This document shows positions 15,687-22,600 of a stretch of 33,618 nucleotides of DNA, piece after piece. The stretch is from the NCBI GenBank assembly GCA_029210745.1, contig JARGFI010000029.1:1-33618 (forward strand), given 5' to 3'. Source of the stretch: Desulfuromonadales bacterium (GTDB lineage Bacteria > Desulfobacterota > Desulfuromonadia > Desulfuromonadales > JAHYIW01). Position 1 is the stretch's first letter. Each line of letters opens with the position of its first letter. Under the pieces are notes generated by a model that saw only the letters and a program-made list of their open reading frames with translations, was not told the DNA's origin and searched no databases. The translations under genes were made by a program, and so were the position numbers.

Positions 15687-16847
15687 ATGGTTGAAAACGG
15701 CGGTAATGCCGCGTTGAAAAAGTATATCCACGATCAAATCGAATCGACCGGCGGTCTTGATTTTGCGACCTATATGGAGCTGTGTCTCTATCACCCTGAG
15801 CACGGTTATTACATGGCCGCGCGCGACCGGATCGGAAAACAGGGGGATTTCTTTACTTCGTCAAGCGTTCATTCCCTGTTCGGTCGCCTGCTTGCCCGTC
15901 AGCTCAAGCAGATGTGGGATGTGCTTGGTGGCGGCGCGTTCACGATTGCCGAGCAGGGCGCTGGCGAGGGGCATCTGGCTCTCGATATTCTTACCGCGAT
16001 CAAGGAAGAATGCCCGCAATTCTACGCCCGATTGACCTATCTGCTGGTCGAGATCAGCCCCGACAACAGGGAACGTCAACAGCGACTCCTTGCAGCACAT
16101 GCCGCGCAGGTTTCATGGTGTACTTTCGATGATGTGGAGGCGTTGGTCGGATGTTACTTGAGCAATGAATTGATCGATGCGTTCCCGGCTCATCTGCTCG
16201 AAAAACGTGCGGGAACGTTGCAGGAAGTCTTTGTGGTTGATCGTGATGGTGAGCTTGCGGAAGAGTTACGCGAAGTGTCTACCCCTGAAATAGCTGAACA
16301 TTTTCGTCGTCTCGGAGTTGCCCCGGTCGAGGGAAATCGATTCGAAGTCAATCTGGCGGCGAATCGCTGGATGACCCAGGTTGCGCGGAAAATTGCACGC
16401 GGCTTTGTGCTGACCATCGATTACGGTTATCCGGCGACGGAACTCTATTCCCCCCTGCGCAGCAATGGCACCCTGATGTGCTATCAGCGTCACACCAGTA
16501 ATGAAGAACCGTTGCTGCGCATCGGTGAACAGGATATTACCGCCCATGTTGATTTCACCGCGCTGCAACTTGCCGGTCAAGCCGCGGGACTTGAACCCTT
16601 GTGGTTCGGTGAGCAGTATCGTTTTTTGATGAGTCTCGGTTTTGTCGAGGCCCTGATTGAACTCCAGGCAAAAACCGCCGATGAAAAAGAGGCGCGGGCA
16701 TTGCGACTGACCTTGAAAAACCTGATTATGCCTGACGGCGGGATGGGGGAGACGTTTAAAGTGCTGGTACAGGGGAAAGGGGTCGATAACCCCGCGCTAC
16801 TCTGTCAGCGTAAACTGACCGATCTTCCGCTGCCGGCAATGTTGTAA
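15687..16847 (+). CDS. Class I SAM-dependent methyltransferase, MidA/NDUFAF7 family
   Basis: This 386-residue protein of the DUF185/MidA family has the signature [35 protein letters not shown], the SAM-binding [20 protein letters not shown] and the [14 protein letters not shown] motif. The mitochondrial member NDUFAF7 methylates an arginine of a complex I subunit during assembly; a similar protein-methylation role here is inference from the family. The ATG at 15687 has GAGGAG a few bases upstream, better than the in-frame GTG at 15675. The nfu-like gene follows 77 bp later. Confidence 0.9.
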   Translation: MVENGGNAALKKYIHDQIESTGGLDFATYMELCLYHPEHGYYMAARDRIGKQGDFFTSSSVHSLFGRLLARQLKQMWDVLGGGAFTIAEQGAGEGHLALDILTAIKEECPQFYARLTYLLVEISPDNRERQQRLLAAHAAQVSWCTFDDVEALVGCYLSNELIDAFPAHLLEKRAGTLQEVFVVDRDGELAEELREVSTPEIAEHFRRLGVAPVEGNRFEVNLAANRWMTQVARKIARGFVLTIDYGYPATELYSPLRSNGTLMCYQRHTSNEEPLLRIGEQDITAHVDFTALQLAGQAAGLEPLWFGEQYRFLMSLGFVEALIELQAKTADEKEARALRLTLKNLIMPDGGMGETFKVLVQGKGVDNPALLCQRKLTDLPLPAML

Positions 16848-16924
16848 CGAGAAACTTTTTCTTCCCCCTGTCGACACGCTGTGGAAAGGGGATCCCAACA
16901 ACCATTCAACGACGGAGATTGATG

Positions 16925-17149
16925 ATGAAAGAACAAGTTCAGGAGGTTTTGAATCTGGTACGCCCCGCATTGCAGGCCGACGGTGGCGATGTGCAGTTGG
17001 TCGATGTCTCGGCGGACGGGGTGGTCAGTGTCAAACTGACCGGCGCCTGTGGTTCCTGCCCGATGTCGACCATGACGCTGAAAATGGGCATTGAAAAGAC
17101 GTTGAAAGAAAAATTGCCGGAAATCGTGAAAAGCGTCGTGCAGGTTTAA
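16925..17149 (+). CDS. NifU C-terminal domain (Nfu-type) Fe-S scaffold protein
   Basis: This 74-residue stand-alone NifU-C/Nfu domain has [20 protein letters not shown] and the cluster-binding CGSCPMS with C42 and C45. Such proteins carry or deliver [4Fe-4S] clusters. The length is that of the domain alone, without an N-terminal IscU or A-type domain. Two ATGs are possible (16922 and 16925); GGAG upstream fits 16925 better. It lies between the MidA-type methyltransferase and glyoxalase genes on one strand. Confidence 0.92.
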   Translation: MKEQVQEVLNLVRPALQADGGDVQLVDVSADGVVSVKLTGACGSCPMSTMTLKMGIEKTLKEKLPEIVKSVVQV

Positions 17150-17184
17150 TCATTTCGTCAGTTTGCCCTGAACAAGGAGCCGCC

Positions 17185-17568
17185 ATGGATTATCAGATGA
17201 TTCACAGCTGTATTCGGGTCACCGATCTGGCCGTTGCCGAAAAATTTTACACCGAGGCCTTTGGTTTTGTGATAGCGCGCAAGCAGGATTTTCCCGAACA
17301 TCAGTTTACCCTCAGCTATCTCACCGCCCCCGGCGGTGGCTTTGAGCTGGAGCTGACCTATAATTACGATCACGAGCCGTATCAGCTGGGGAACGGTTAT
17401 TCCCATCTCGCGGTTGGCGTGACCGATCTGGAAGGTTCGCACCGCCGCCATGCGGAACTGGGGCTCGACCCCAAGCCGTTGCGCGGTCTGCCCGGATCGG
17501 CACCGAAATACTACTTCGTCGCTGATCCCGACGGTTATCTGGTCGAAGTGGTGCGGGTCGCCGCGTAG
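17185..17568 (+). CDS. gloA: Glyoxalase I (lactoylglutathione lyase), VOC family
   Basis: This 127-residue VOC protein closely fits bacterial GloA. The four metal ligands fall at H7 (MIHSCIRV), E56 (FELELTYN), H74 (YSHLAVGV) and E121 (GYLVEVV), matching the spacing of the E. coli nickel enzyme. ADPDGY near the end is the usual family motif. It isomerises the methylglyoxal-thiol hemithioacetal; which low-molecular-weight thiol is used here is not known. The ATG has AAGGAG 6 nt upstream. A strong terminator follows. Confidence 0.92.
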   Translation: MDYQMIHSCIRVTDLAVAEKFYTEAFGFVIARKQDFPEHQFTLSYLTAPGGGFELELTYNYDHEPYQLGNGYSHLAVGVTDLEGSHRRHAELGLDPKPLRGLPGSAPKYYFVADPDGYLVEVVRVAA

Positions 17569-17583
17569 CACGACAGAATCAAA

Positions 17584-17625
17584 AAAACGGCTGGATTCGA
17601 TCAGGAATCCAGCCGTTTTCTGGTT
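17584..17625 (+). terminator. Rho-independent terminator after gloA
   Basis: A 15-bp perfect stem aaaacggctggattc / gaatccagccgtttt with a gatcag-type loop, then tttctggttttt. It lies just after the gloA stop (17568) and before the convergent orphan gene, whose stop is at 17724. It may also work in the opposite direction because of its flanking A-run. Confidence 0.88.
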
Positions 17626-17723
17626 TTTCCGGTGCAGCTGGCAAACTTGACGTTTATGGACCGGTTTCAGCAATTGATCGACCGGGACAATTATCTCTAT
17701 CTTGCCCCGTTGTGCAGCGTCAA

Positions 17724-18347
17724 TTAACTTCTCCCCTTTTGTAACCAGCATAACTGATTCCCGCAGGTGGTAAGAAAATGCGTGATTTCTTCCGCCGGGA
17801 AGGGGTGCAACCCCGACGGCAACGCCTCTTTGGGAATTTCTGTAACCCCTGCCGCGAGCGGTAAAATAGCGTTGAGACCGGCGAATGCCGGAGGAGGGAG
17901 ATGTACGTTGAGCGGCATCTTTTGCAGGTACATGGCAATGCGCAGAGTTGTGGCGTACAAGAGCGTCGCGTCGATCCCCGGCAGGGAGCCAAGGGACTCG
18001 GTGACGATGGTGTGAAGCGCCGGGAAGTCCGTACTGGCTGCAATCGCCGCTTCATCCGCCAACAGATTTCGTTCCGCCTGCTGAATTGATTGCGGCGGGA
18101 CGACATGCGGGGCACGAGGGTCGTAAGCTTCATTCTCATCATCCAGCGCCTGGGCCGCATCGGACAATGCAGAGGCCAGAGATTCGACATTTTCAAAATA
18201 GTTCTTTTCGACATTCAAAGCGTGCTGGCTGTGGATATAACAGTTGAACACCTTATCGACCGAGTCAAGCGCCGGGTTGCCGCCTGGCGGGCAGGGACAG
18301 GGGGGGGCATGGCAGTCGCTGCCGCAACCGCTACTGGAACAGTCCAT
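17724..18347 (-). CDS. Unrecognised Cys-rich N-terminus protein
   Basis: I do not recognise this 207-residue protein. The ATG at 18347 has GGAGG 10 nt upstream, a strong initiation signal. The N-terminus is packed with cysteines (C3, C8, C12, C17, C19, then C36) among Ser, Gly and Pro (MDCSSSGCGSDCHAPPCPCP), which suggests metal or cluster binding; two more Cys lie near the C-terminus (TTCGNQLCW). There is no signal peptide or membrane helix. An acidic alpha-helical middle (about 45-90) is followed by a SLPGIDATLLYATTLRIAMYL segment (about 130-150) that reads like a helix-turn-helix or HhH-type hairpin and then a Pro-rich tail. It stands alone, convergent with gloA and divergent from crcB. 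Confidence 0.75.
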   Translation of the reverse strand: MDCSSSGCGSDCHAPPCPCPPGGNPALDSVDKVFNCYIHSQHALNVEKNYFENVESLASALSDAAQALDDENEAYDPRAPHVVPPQSIQQAERNLLADEAAIAASTDFPALHTIVTESLGSLPGIDATLLYATTLRIAMYLQKMPLNVHLPPPAFAGLNAILPLAAGVTEIPKEALPSGLHPFPAEEITHFLTTCGNQLCWLQKGRS

Positions 18348-18481
18348 GAAATTTAATCCTCCAATTGAAGTTATTGTTTGTCGCGAGCACTTTAGCATTA
18401 TTGCGGATAAATATCAGTAACCTTTGCGCTGTGGATTTGTTCAATTGACAGCCTTTGCCACGATAAGGAATAATAGCCCTC

Positions 18482-18853
18482 ATGCAGCTACTCTATATTG
18501 GAATATGCGGTGCTCTGGGGTGCATTTCGCGCTATCTTCTCTCCGGCTGGACCTATGCACTGGTCGGTCGCGGGTTCCCCTGCGGAACGCTGGTGGTCAA
18601 TGTGGTCGGTTCGTTTCTGCTTGGCTTGTTGATGGAGCATGGCCTGCGCAGTACCATGTTTTCGCCTGAAGTGCGGATCGGCATCGGGGTCGGATTCCTG
18701 GGGGGATTTACCACCTTTTCGACATTTTCATTTGAAACTGTACGGATGCTCGAAGAAGGCAGTTACCTGAACGCCGGTGCCAATGTTCTGTTGAATGTCG
18801 TGGTCTGCATCGTTTTTGCCGGCTTCGGCATCATTGCTGCGCGGCACATATGA
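18482..18853 (+). CDS. crcB: Fluoride channel CrcB/Fluc
   Basis: This 123-residue inner-membrane protein has four hydrophobic helices. Fluc signature residues are GALGCISRY at the N-terminus, NVVGSFLLG with the conserved Asn, and the GFLGGFTTFSTFSFE motif with the Phe residues and central sodium-site region. It works as a dual-topology dimer to expel fluoride. The ATG at 18482 has only a distant AAGGA. No fluoride riboswitch consensus was visible in the 130 bp upstream. The DUF190 gene follows 21 bp later, a recurrent partnership. Confidence 0.95.
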   Translation: MQLLYIGICGALGCISRYLLSGWTYALVGRGFPCGTLVVNVVGSFLLGLLMEHGLRSTMFSPEVRIGIGVGFLGGFTTFSTFSFETVRMLEEGSYLNAGANVLLNVVVCIVFAGFGIIAARHI

Positions 18854-18874
18854 CCCAAACTACAGGAGATTTTT

Positions 18875-19234
18875 ATGCCCAAGTTGGAAGGTGAACAGAC
18901 GTTGATGCGCATATTCACCGGCGAAAGTGATCGCTGGCACGGTCGTTTGGTCTATGAGGCGGTGGTTGAAACGCTGCGTCGCGAAGGTTTTTACGGAGCG
19001 ACAGTCCTTAAAGGGGCGATGGGGTTCGGAGCGCGCAGCGTGATGCATAGTGAAAAATTTCTGCGCTTGTCAAATGATCTGCCAGTGGTGATCGAGGTGA
19101 TCGAACAACAGGAGAAGATCGATAAAATCTTGCCCCGTCTTGACGAAATGATCCAGGGCGGGATGGTCACCCTCGAAAAGGTACGGGTCATCCGCTATAT
19201 CAAAAATGACGTTTTGCGAGGGAAGGAATCATGA
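18875..19234 (+). CDS. DUF190 family protein
   Basis: This 119-residue protein of the DUF190 family is recognised by MRIFTGESDRWHGRLVYEAVV, the GFYGATVLKGAMGFGA block and LSNDLPVVIEVIE. The fold is GlnB/PII-like in family descriptions, and the genes often accompany crcB, so a role in fluoride resistance or its regulation is plausible but unproven. AGGAG precedes the ATG. Its end overlaps the next gene by 4 bp (ATGA), showing translational coupling. Confidence 0.92.
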   Translation: MPKLEGEQTLMRIFTGESDRWHGRLVYEAVVETLRREGFYGATVLKGAMGFGARSVMHSEKFLRLSNDLPVVIEVIEQQEKIDKILPRLDEMIQGGMVTLEKVRVIRYIKNDVLRGKES

Positions 19235-19683
19235 TAAGTAGGATCAAAAACCTCCTGCAATCAGCGCCCGGCACTGAACAACGCAACGCACATGAGCGGG
19301 TTCAGGTGGCGACCTGTGTGCTGCTTCTGGAGCTGGCCCACACCGATGGTGATTTCCATGCCATGGAAGAACAACTGGTCAATGATCTGTTGCGCAACCG
19401 GTTTCAGCTCGATGATCAGACGCTGGAAGAACTGATCGAGTTTTCACGCCAGCAACGCGAAGGAGCCCTCGATCTTTATCAGTTTGCCAGGACAATTAAT
19501 GAGAATTTCAGCCGCGAAGAAAAATTCGAGGTGATGGTTGAACTCTGGCGGGTGGTTTACTGTGACGGTGTTCTCGACAAGTATGAAGAGTACCTGATGC
19601 GCCAACTGGCAAAACTGTTGCGTCAATCACATCGGGAAATGATTGCCGCCAAACTTAAGGTCCTTGATGAAACCCGTCCCTGA
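19231..19683 (+). CDS. TerB-like (tellurite-resistance-type) protein
   Basis: This 150-residue all-helical protein of the TerB-like family has two acidic metal-binding-type stretches in repeated positions, AHTDGDFHAMEEQLV (about 36-50) and YCDGVLDKYEEYLMRQLA (about 110-127). The TerB fold binds calcium in studied members. The name does not prove tellurite resistance, as no other ter genes are nearby. It starts inside the DUF190 stop by ATGA overlap and is followed 9 bp later by the methyltransferase gene. Confidence 0.85.
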   Translation: MISRIKNLLQSAPGTEQRNAHERVQVATCVLLLELAHTDGDFHAMEEQLVNDLLRNRFQLDDQTLEELIEFSRQQREGALDLYQFARTINENFSREEKFEVMVELWRVVYCDGVLDKYEEYLMRQLAKLLRQSHREMIAAKLKVLDETRP

Positions 19684-19692
19684 CCGTGCTGC

Positions 19693-20301
19693 GTGAAAAC
19701 CCAACTGACCCACATGGTGTCCTGGGCACACCGACTCCTTGCCGAAGTTCTGCAACCGGGCGATCTGGCGGTTGATCTGACCTCCGGAAACGGACACGAC
19801 ACACTCTTTCTCTGGCGGCAGGTTGGTGTAACGGGGACGGTTTTATCGTTTGATCTTCAGCCACAAGCGCTGATTGCCAGTGCACAGCGGCTCCGGGCGG
19901 AGGGGGCGGTGGTCGTTTGCGGGGAGGGGATTGATGCAGCCACAGCGGGGGTTCGTTTTGTTCTCGCCGACCATGCACAGGTCAATGACTACCTCATTAC
20001 GGCACCGCAAGCGGCCATTGCCAACCTCGGATTTTTACCCGGTGGCGATCAAACGCTGGTGACCCGCCCGCAATCGACGCTGGCGGCACTCCGGGCTTTA
20101 TGCGCGCGGCTGGTTGGCGGCGGGCGCATTGCCGTTGTGGCGTATAGCGGTCATCCGGGCGGACGTGAAGAGGGGGAACTTGTGGAGAGATTCTGCGCCG
20201 AACTGCCCCCGGAGCAGTGGCGGACCATCAAGCTGACGACCCTGAACCGTCGCGATGCCCCGTGGTTGATGGTGCTTGAAAAGAAGATGCATCATCAGTG
20301 A
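19693..20301 (+). CDS. YtqB/MnmM-type SAM-dependent methyltransferase
   Basis: This 202-residue class I methyltransferase has SAM motif I DLTSGNGHDTLFL (about 28-40), the motif II acid SFDLQPQA, NLGFLPGGD (111-119) and YSGHPGGREE (151-160). The NLG(F/Y)LPGGD and Y-x-GHP-G motifs are those of the YtqB family, members of which (MnmM) methylate nm5U34/nm5s2U34 in tRNA. That specificity is inferred. The GTG at 19693 has no clear ribosome site; an ATG seven codons later is an alternative, and coupling to the TerB-like gene may explain the weak signal. Its end overlaps the convergent hslO by 7 bp. Confidence 0.85.
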   Translation: MKTQLTHMVSWAHRLLAEVLQPGDLAVDLTSGNGHDTLFLWRQVGVTGTVLSFDLQPQALIASAQRLRAEGAVVVCGEGIDAATAGVRFVLADHAQVNDYLITAPQAAIANLGFLPGGDQTLVTRPQSTLAALRALCARLVGGGRIAVVAYSGHPGGREEGELVERFCAELPPEQWRTIKLTTLNRRDAPWLMVLEKKMHHQ

Positions 20302-21170
20302 CTCTGCGCCATCAATTGCGTTATGTCTTCACGGTTGAATCGATATTCCTTCCGGCAGTACTCGCAGGTGACTGTTGCAATCCCCCCGTCCTGTGTTAAT
20401 TCAGTCAGTTCTTCGCTCGACAGTGAACCGAGCAAGTTCAGGGTGTACCCCCGGCTGCAGTTGCAGCGCAGGTTGAGAGGGGTTTCACCGTGGAGGGTGT
20501 GGGGAATAAAATTGAACAGCTCGCCGAGAATTACATCAGGTGTTTTTCCGCTTCGCAGTTGTTCGGTGAAAGGTGGAGCCACCGCAAGGCGTTGCTCCAG
20601 CTGGACGAGATGCCCTTCCGGGCAGCCGGGCAGCACCTGAATCAGTAGCCCGCCGGCAGCGGCGACCGCGCCATTACCCGCCAGTTGTGCTCCGAGCACG
20701 ACAGAGGAAGGGGTCTGTTCCGATGTGGCAAAGTAGTAGGCGAGGTCCTGGGCAATTTCACTGGTCATCAGCTGCACCATCCCCCGATACGGTTCCTTCA
20801 TGCCGAGATCTTTAATAACATGCAGGAATCCGGCATGCCCGATTGCGCCTGCAACATCAAAACGTTCGTTTTTAGGAGGAAGTCCCGGTGTCGGGTTCTT
20901 TACCGTTGCCCGCAGATTTCCAGCGGCGTCAGTTTCGGCGTGAAGCTTTCCCAACGGCCCGTTCGCTTCGATCAACAGACCCAGTCGCTGCCGCCCTTTA
21001 AGCAGGCTGCTGCACAGGGCGGCGGCGGTTGCCAGCTGACTGACGGCAACTGTCGCGGTGGGATCGGTGCGGTGTCCGCTGCGCAACTTTTCGCACAGAT
21101 CGGTGGTTTGTGCGGCGGCGGCACGCAGATAACCATCATTGGTCAGCAGGCGGAGCAGGTGGTCACTCAT
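20295..21170 (-). CDS. hslO: Redox-regulated chaperone Hsp33
   Basis: Hsp33 is a cytosolic holdase switched on by oxidation. The 291-residue protein has the N-terminal core (QTTDLCEKLRSGHRTDPTATVAVSQLATAAALCSSLLK), GTVxNP-like ATVKNP, and the C-terminal zinc switch CNC (C236, C238) and CEYC (C269, C272), all intact. GGGAGG lies 5 nt before the ATG. It is convergent with the methyltransferase gene, overlapping it by 7 bp. Confidence 0.96.
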   Translation of the reverse strand: MSDHLLRLLTNDGYLRAAAAQTTDLCEKLRSGHRTDPTATVAVSQLATAAALCSSLLKGRQRLGLLIEANGPLGKLHAETDAAGNLRATVKNPTPGLPPKNERFDVAGAIGHAGFLHVIKDLGMKEPYRGMVQLMTSEIAQDLAYYFATSEQTPSSVVLGAQLAGNGAVAAAGGLLIQVLPGCPEGHLVQLEQRLAVAPPFTEQLRSGKTPDVILGELFNFIPHTLHGETPLNLRCNCSRGYTLNLLGSLSSEELTELTQDGGIATVTCEYCRKEYRFNREDITQLMAQSH

Positions 21171-21359
21171 CGGATCCTCCCGGTAAATTGAGCGTTGTCA
21201 CGTTGTAGCGAGACCGACGCTGGCTGTCAAGAACAAAGCAAACCGGTCGTTTACGGGTTGATGTGATTGATCGCGAGGACTTTTATCGTGTTAGTTTCAG
21301 CGCATCAGGAAAGAAACTTTGTGCCTTTCGTATTTAGGTTGAAAATCATGGGTTGAGAA

Positions 21360-21412
21360 GTCCGTAGCTTTGAAGTGGTGGGCCGCCCCCCTTCACCAAG
21401 GTTTCTGCGGAC
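21360..21412. other. Nested stem-loop of unknown identity
   Basis: The outer stem gtccgtag / ctgcggac is 8 bp with one G.U pair. Inside, tgaag pairs with cttca and a short ggg/ccc stem closes on ccg. No T-run follows on the plus strand. It could be part of a small RNA, a leader of either flanking gene, or a protein-binding site. I could not match it to a named RNA family. Confidence 0.35.
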
Positions 21413-21442
21413 AGGCTTGATAAACGCTGAACAGGCGGATTT

Positions 21443-21574
21443 ATGGTCATCAGCTTGATCCTTGTCATGCTGTGTTGGTTTTTCTTTGCTCTGATCAGCG
21501 CAGATCTTGTAAATCAGCGTCCAGATAATTTTTTAACAAAGACTGGCATGCTGAATAGTTTCCTGTTTTTTTAA
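21443..21574 (+). CDS. Possible 43-residue membrane peptide
   Basis: This ATG-initiated ORF encodes one strongly hydrophobic segment near the N-terminus (VISLILVMLCWFFFALISA) and a polar tail ending in SFLFF. An aggcgg stretch 4-5 nt upstream is a weak ribosome site. Single-span peptides of this kind exist, but an ORF this short can arise by chance in AT-rich DNA. No family is recognised. Confidence 0.25.
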   Translation: MVISLILVMLCWFFFALISADLVNQRPDNFLTKTGMLNSFLFF

Positions 21575-21673
21575 AAATTCATTGATTTTGTCGTGTTATA
21601 TAGTATTAGATGTTTGTGGATATTTATTAAAAACGGATTTTTTACTAAAATCGAGCAACATGGGAGGTTAAGA

Positions 21674-22099
21674 ATGGCAACGATACTGGAAATGGCGGCG
21701 GAAATCGTCGCAGCACATGCTTCAACCACGCATCTATCCAAGGAAGAGCTTTTGTCCGCGCTGAAAGATGTTCATCAGGCACTTGCGGCCCTTGATAAAG
21801 GCGAGGATGTCACTGCTGTTGCGGAAGAGGATGATAAGCCGGTTGTTTCGCGTAAAAAGGCCTTCGGTAAAGATGTGATTTACTGCATGATCTGTGGCAA
21901 GGGGATGAAGACTCTGGCGCGCCATCTGCGCACTGCACATGGAATGAAAAAGGGAGAATATCGCAAAAAATTTGATATCCCTCCTGCCCAGTCGCTGGCC
22001 GCGAGCAATTATTCGGAAAGTCGTCGGCAGATGGCGATCGATCGTGGTTTGCCCGAAAAACTGGCCGCTGCCCGTGCGGCACGGGGGAAGAAAAAATAG
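21674..22099 (+). CDS. Ros/MucR-family zinc-finger transcriptional regulator
   Basis: This 141-residue protein has an N-terminal helical region (MATILEMAAEIVAAHASTTHLSKEELLSALKDVHQAL), the part used for oligomerisation in MucR, an acidic/basic linker, and the prokaryotic zinc finger YCMICGKGMKTLARHLRTAH with C71, C74, H84 and H89 (C-x2-C-x9-H-x4-H, as in Ros). MKKGEYRKKF and a basic tail follow. MucR proteins are H-NS-like repressors or activators of exopolysaccharide and virulence genes in alphaproteobacteria; the targets here are unknown. GGGAGG 6 nt upstream fixes the ATG at 21674. Confidence 0.92.
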   Translation: MATILEMAAEIVAAHASTTHLSKEELLSALKDVHQALAALDKGEDVTAVAEEDDKPVVSRKKAFGKDVIYCMICGKGMKTLARHLRTAHGMKKGEYRKKFDIPPAQSLAASNYSESRRQMAIDRGLPEKLAAARAARGKKK

Positions 22100-22103
22100 C
22101 CGC

Positions 22104-22128
22104 GTTCAGCCTTCAATTAAGGGTGAAC
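22104..22128. terminator. Hairpin between convergent mucR-like and DUF2914 genes
   Basis: gttcagcctt and aagggtgaac form a 10-bp arm with one G-G mismatch and a caatt loop, straddling the DUF2914 stop. It has no T-run on either side, so any termination would be weak. Confidence 0.35.
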
Positions 22129-22499
22129 GTGATAGTCTTCAGCAACGCTCCCTGTGCATCGTGGATCTCCACCTGCCAGTCTCCGATCGCCTCCGGGGCA
22201 ATGCTTTTTGACGACCAGGTACGCCAGTAGCTGGAGCGCACGGGGAGTTCACTGCGGCTCACTTCGCTACCGTTGTATATCCACGTATGTGAGATGAAGG
22301 TTTCCTCTTCCGCTCCTTCAATTCTGGTGAAACAGTAGAGCGTGTCGATACTGGTGTTGAATGCCTCAATGGCATCAATCGGGGCGCGTTCAACGATCCC
22401 GCTGGTAATGACTCCAGCGGTCACTCGCAGTGTCTGGGCGGCGACCGGCAGCGCGCTGAGCAAAGAGACAAATAACCAGAGGGTAAAGTTTCTTTTCAT
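22113..22499 (-). CDS. DUF2914 family exported protein
   Basis: This 128-residue protein has a signal peptide (MKRNFTLWLFVSLLSALPVAAQ) followed by a domain with the DUF2914 hallmarks: LYCFTRIEG, ISHTWIYNGSEV, SSYWRTWSSKSI and GDWQVEIHDAQGALLKTITF, a beta-rich fold. It is probably periplasmic. Function is unknown. The ATG at 22499 has AAAGGTG close upstream and begins the signal peptide. It is convergent with the mucR-like gene, 13 bp apart. Confidence 0.85.
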   Translation of the reverse strand: MKRNFTLWLFVSLLSALPVAAQTLRVTAGVITSGIVERAPIDAIEAFNTSIDTLYCFTRIEGAEEETFISHTWIYNGSEVSRSELPVRSSYWRTWSSKSIAPEAIGDWQVEIHDAQGALLKTITFTLN

Positions 22500-22564
22500 A
22501 ATCACCTTTCCGTGGGGCTGCGGATGCAAGCGTCAGCGCCCAGTCTATCATCCTTTTTACCCCT

Positions 22565-22600
22565 AAAGCTGATTTTTTGTTATTTCGGAAAATCAGCTTT
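22565..22600 (-). terminator. Hairpin at the end of deoB
   Basis: A 12-bp inverted repeat aaagctgatttt / aaaatcagcttt with a 12-nt loop begins at the deoB stop codon. The trailing sequence on the minus strand is AGGGGTA, so the T-run is lacking and termination is uncertain. Confidence 0.4.

Larger units (their letters stand above)
21171..21673. other. 503-bp intergenic region between hslO and mucR-like gene
   Basis: This is the longest stretch in the window without a firm gene. It contains a stem-loop at 21360-21412, a possible 43-codon membrane peptide at 21443-21574, and from about 21530 an AT-rich run (tttaaaaattcattgattttg, ttatatagtattagat) that probably holds the promoter of the mucR-like gene. 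I see no tRNA, no GEMM or fluoride riboswitch consensus, and no IS ends. The first 180 bp hold nothing I can name. Confidence 0.6.

Noticed and set aside
17656-17727. Short plus-strand ORF (MDRFQQLIDRDN...) after the gloA terminator.
   Set aside because: It is 23 codons with no ribosome site and lies after a terminator; a decayed gene remnant cannot be told from chance.
17158-17751. Long minus-strand frame under gloA and its terminator.
   Set aside because: It is antisense to a clear glyoxalase with all metal ligands, reads through the terminator stem and overlaps the end of the Cys-rich gene; no family features.
18445-18474. TTGACA and AATAAT, 18 nt apart, just before crcB.
   Set aside because: The start would fall at or within the crcB ATG, and the only Shine-Dalgarno-like bases lie within the spacer, so the pair would not give a usable leader.
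21171-21673. Possible c-di-GMP (GEMM) riboswitch in the long intergenic region.
   Set aside because: The conserved GCAAACC and the second-helix landmarks of GEMM are not present.
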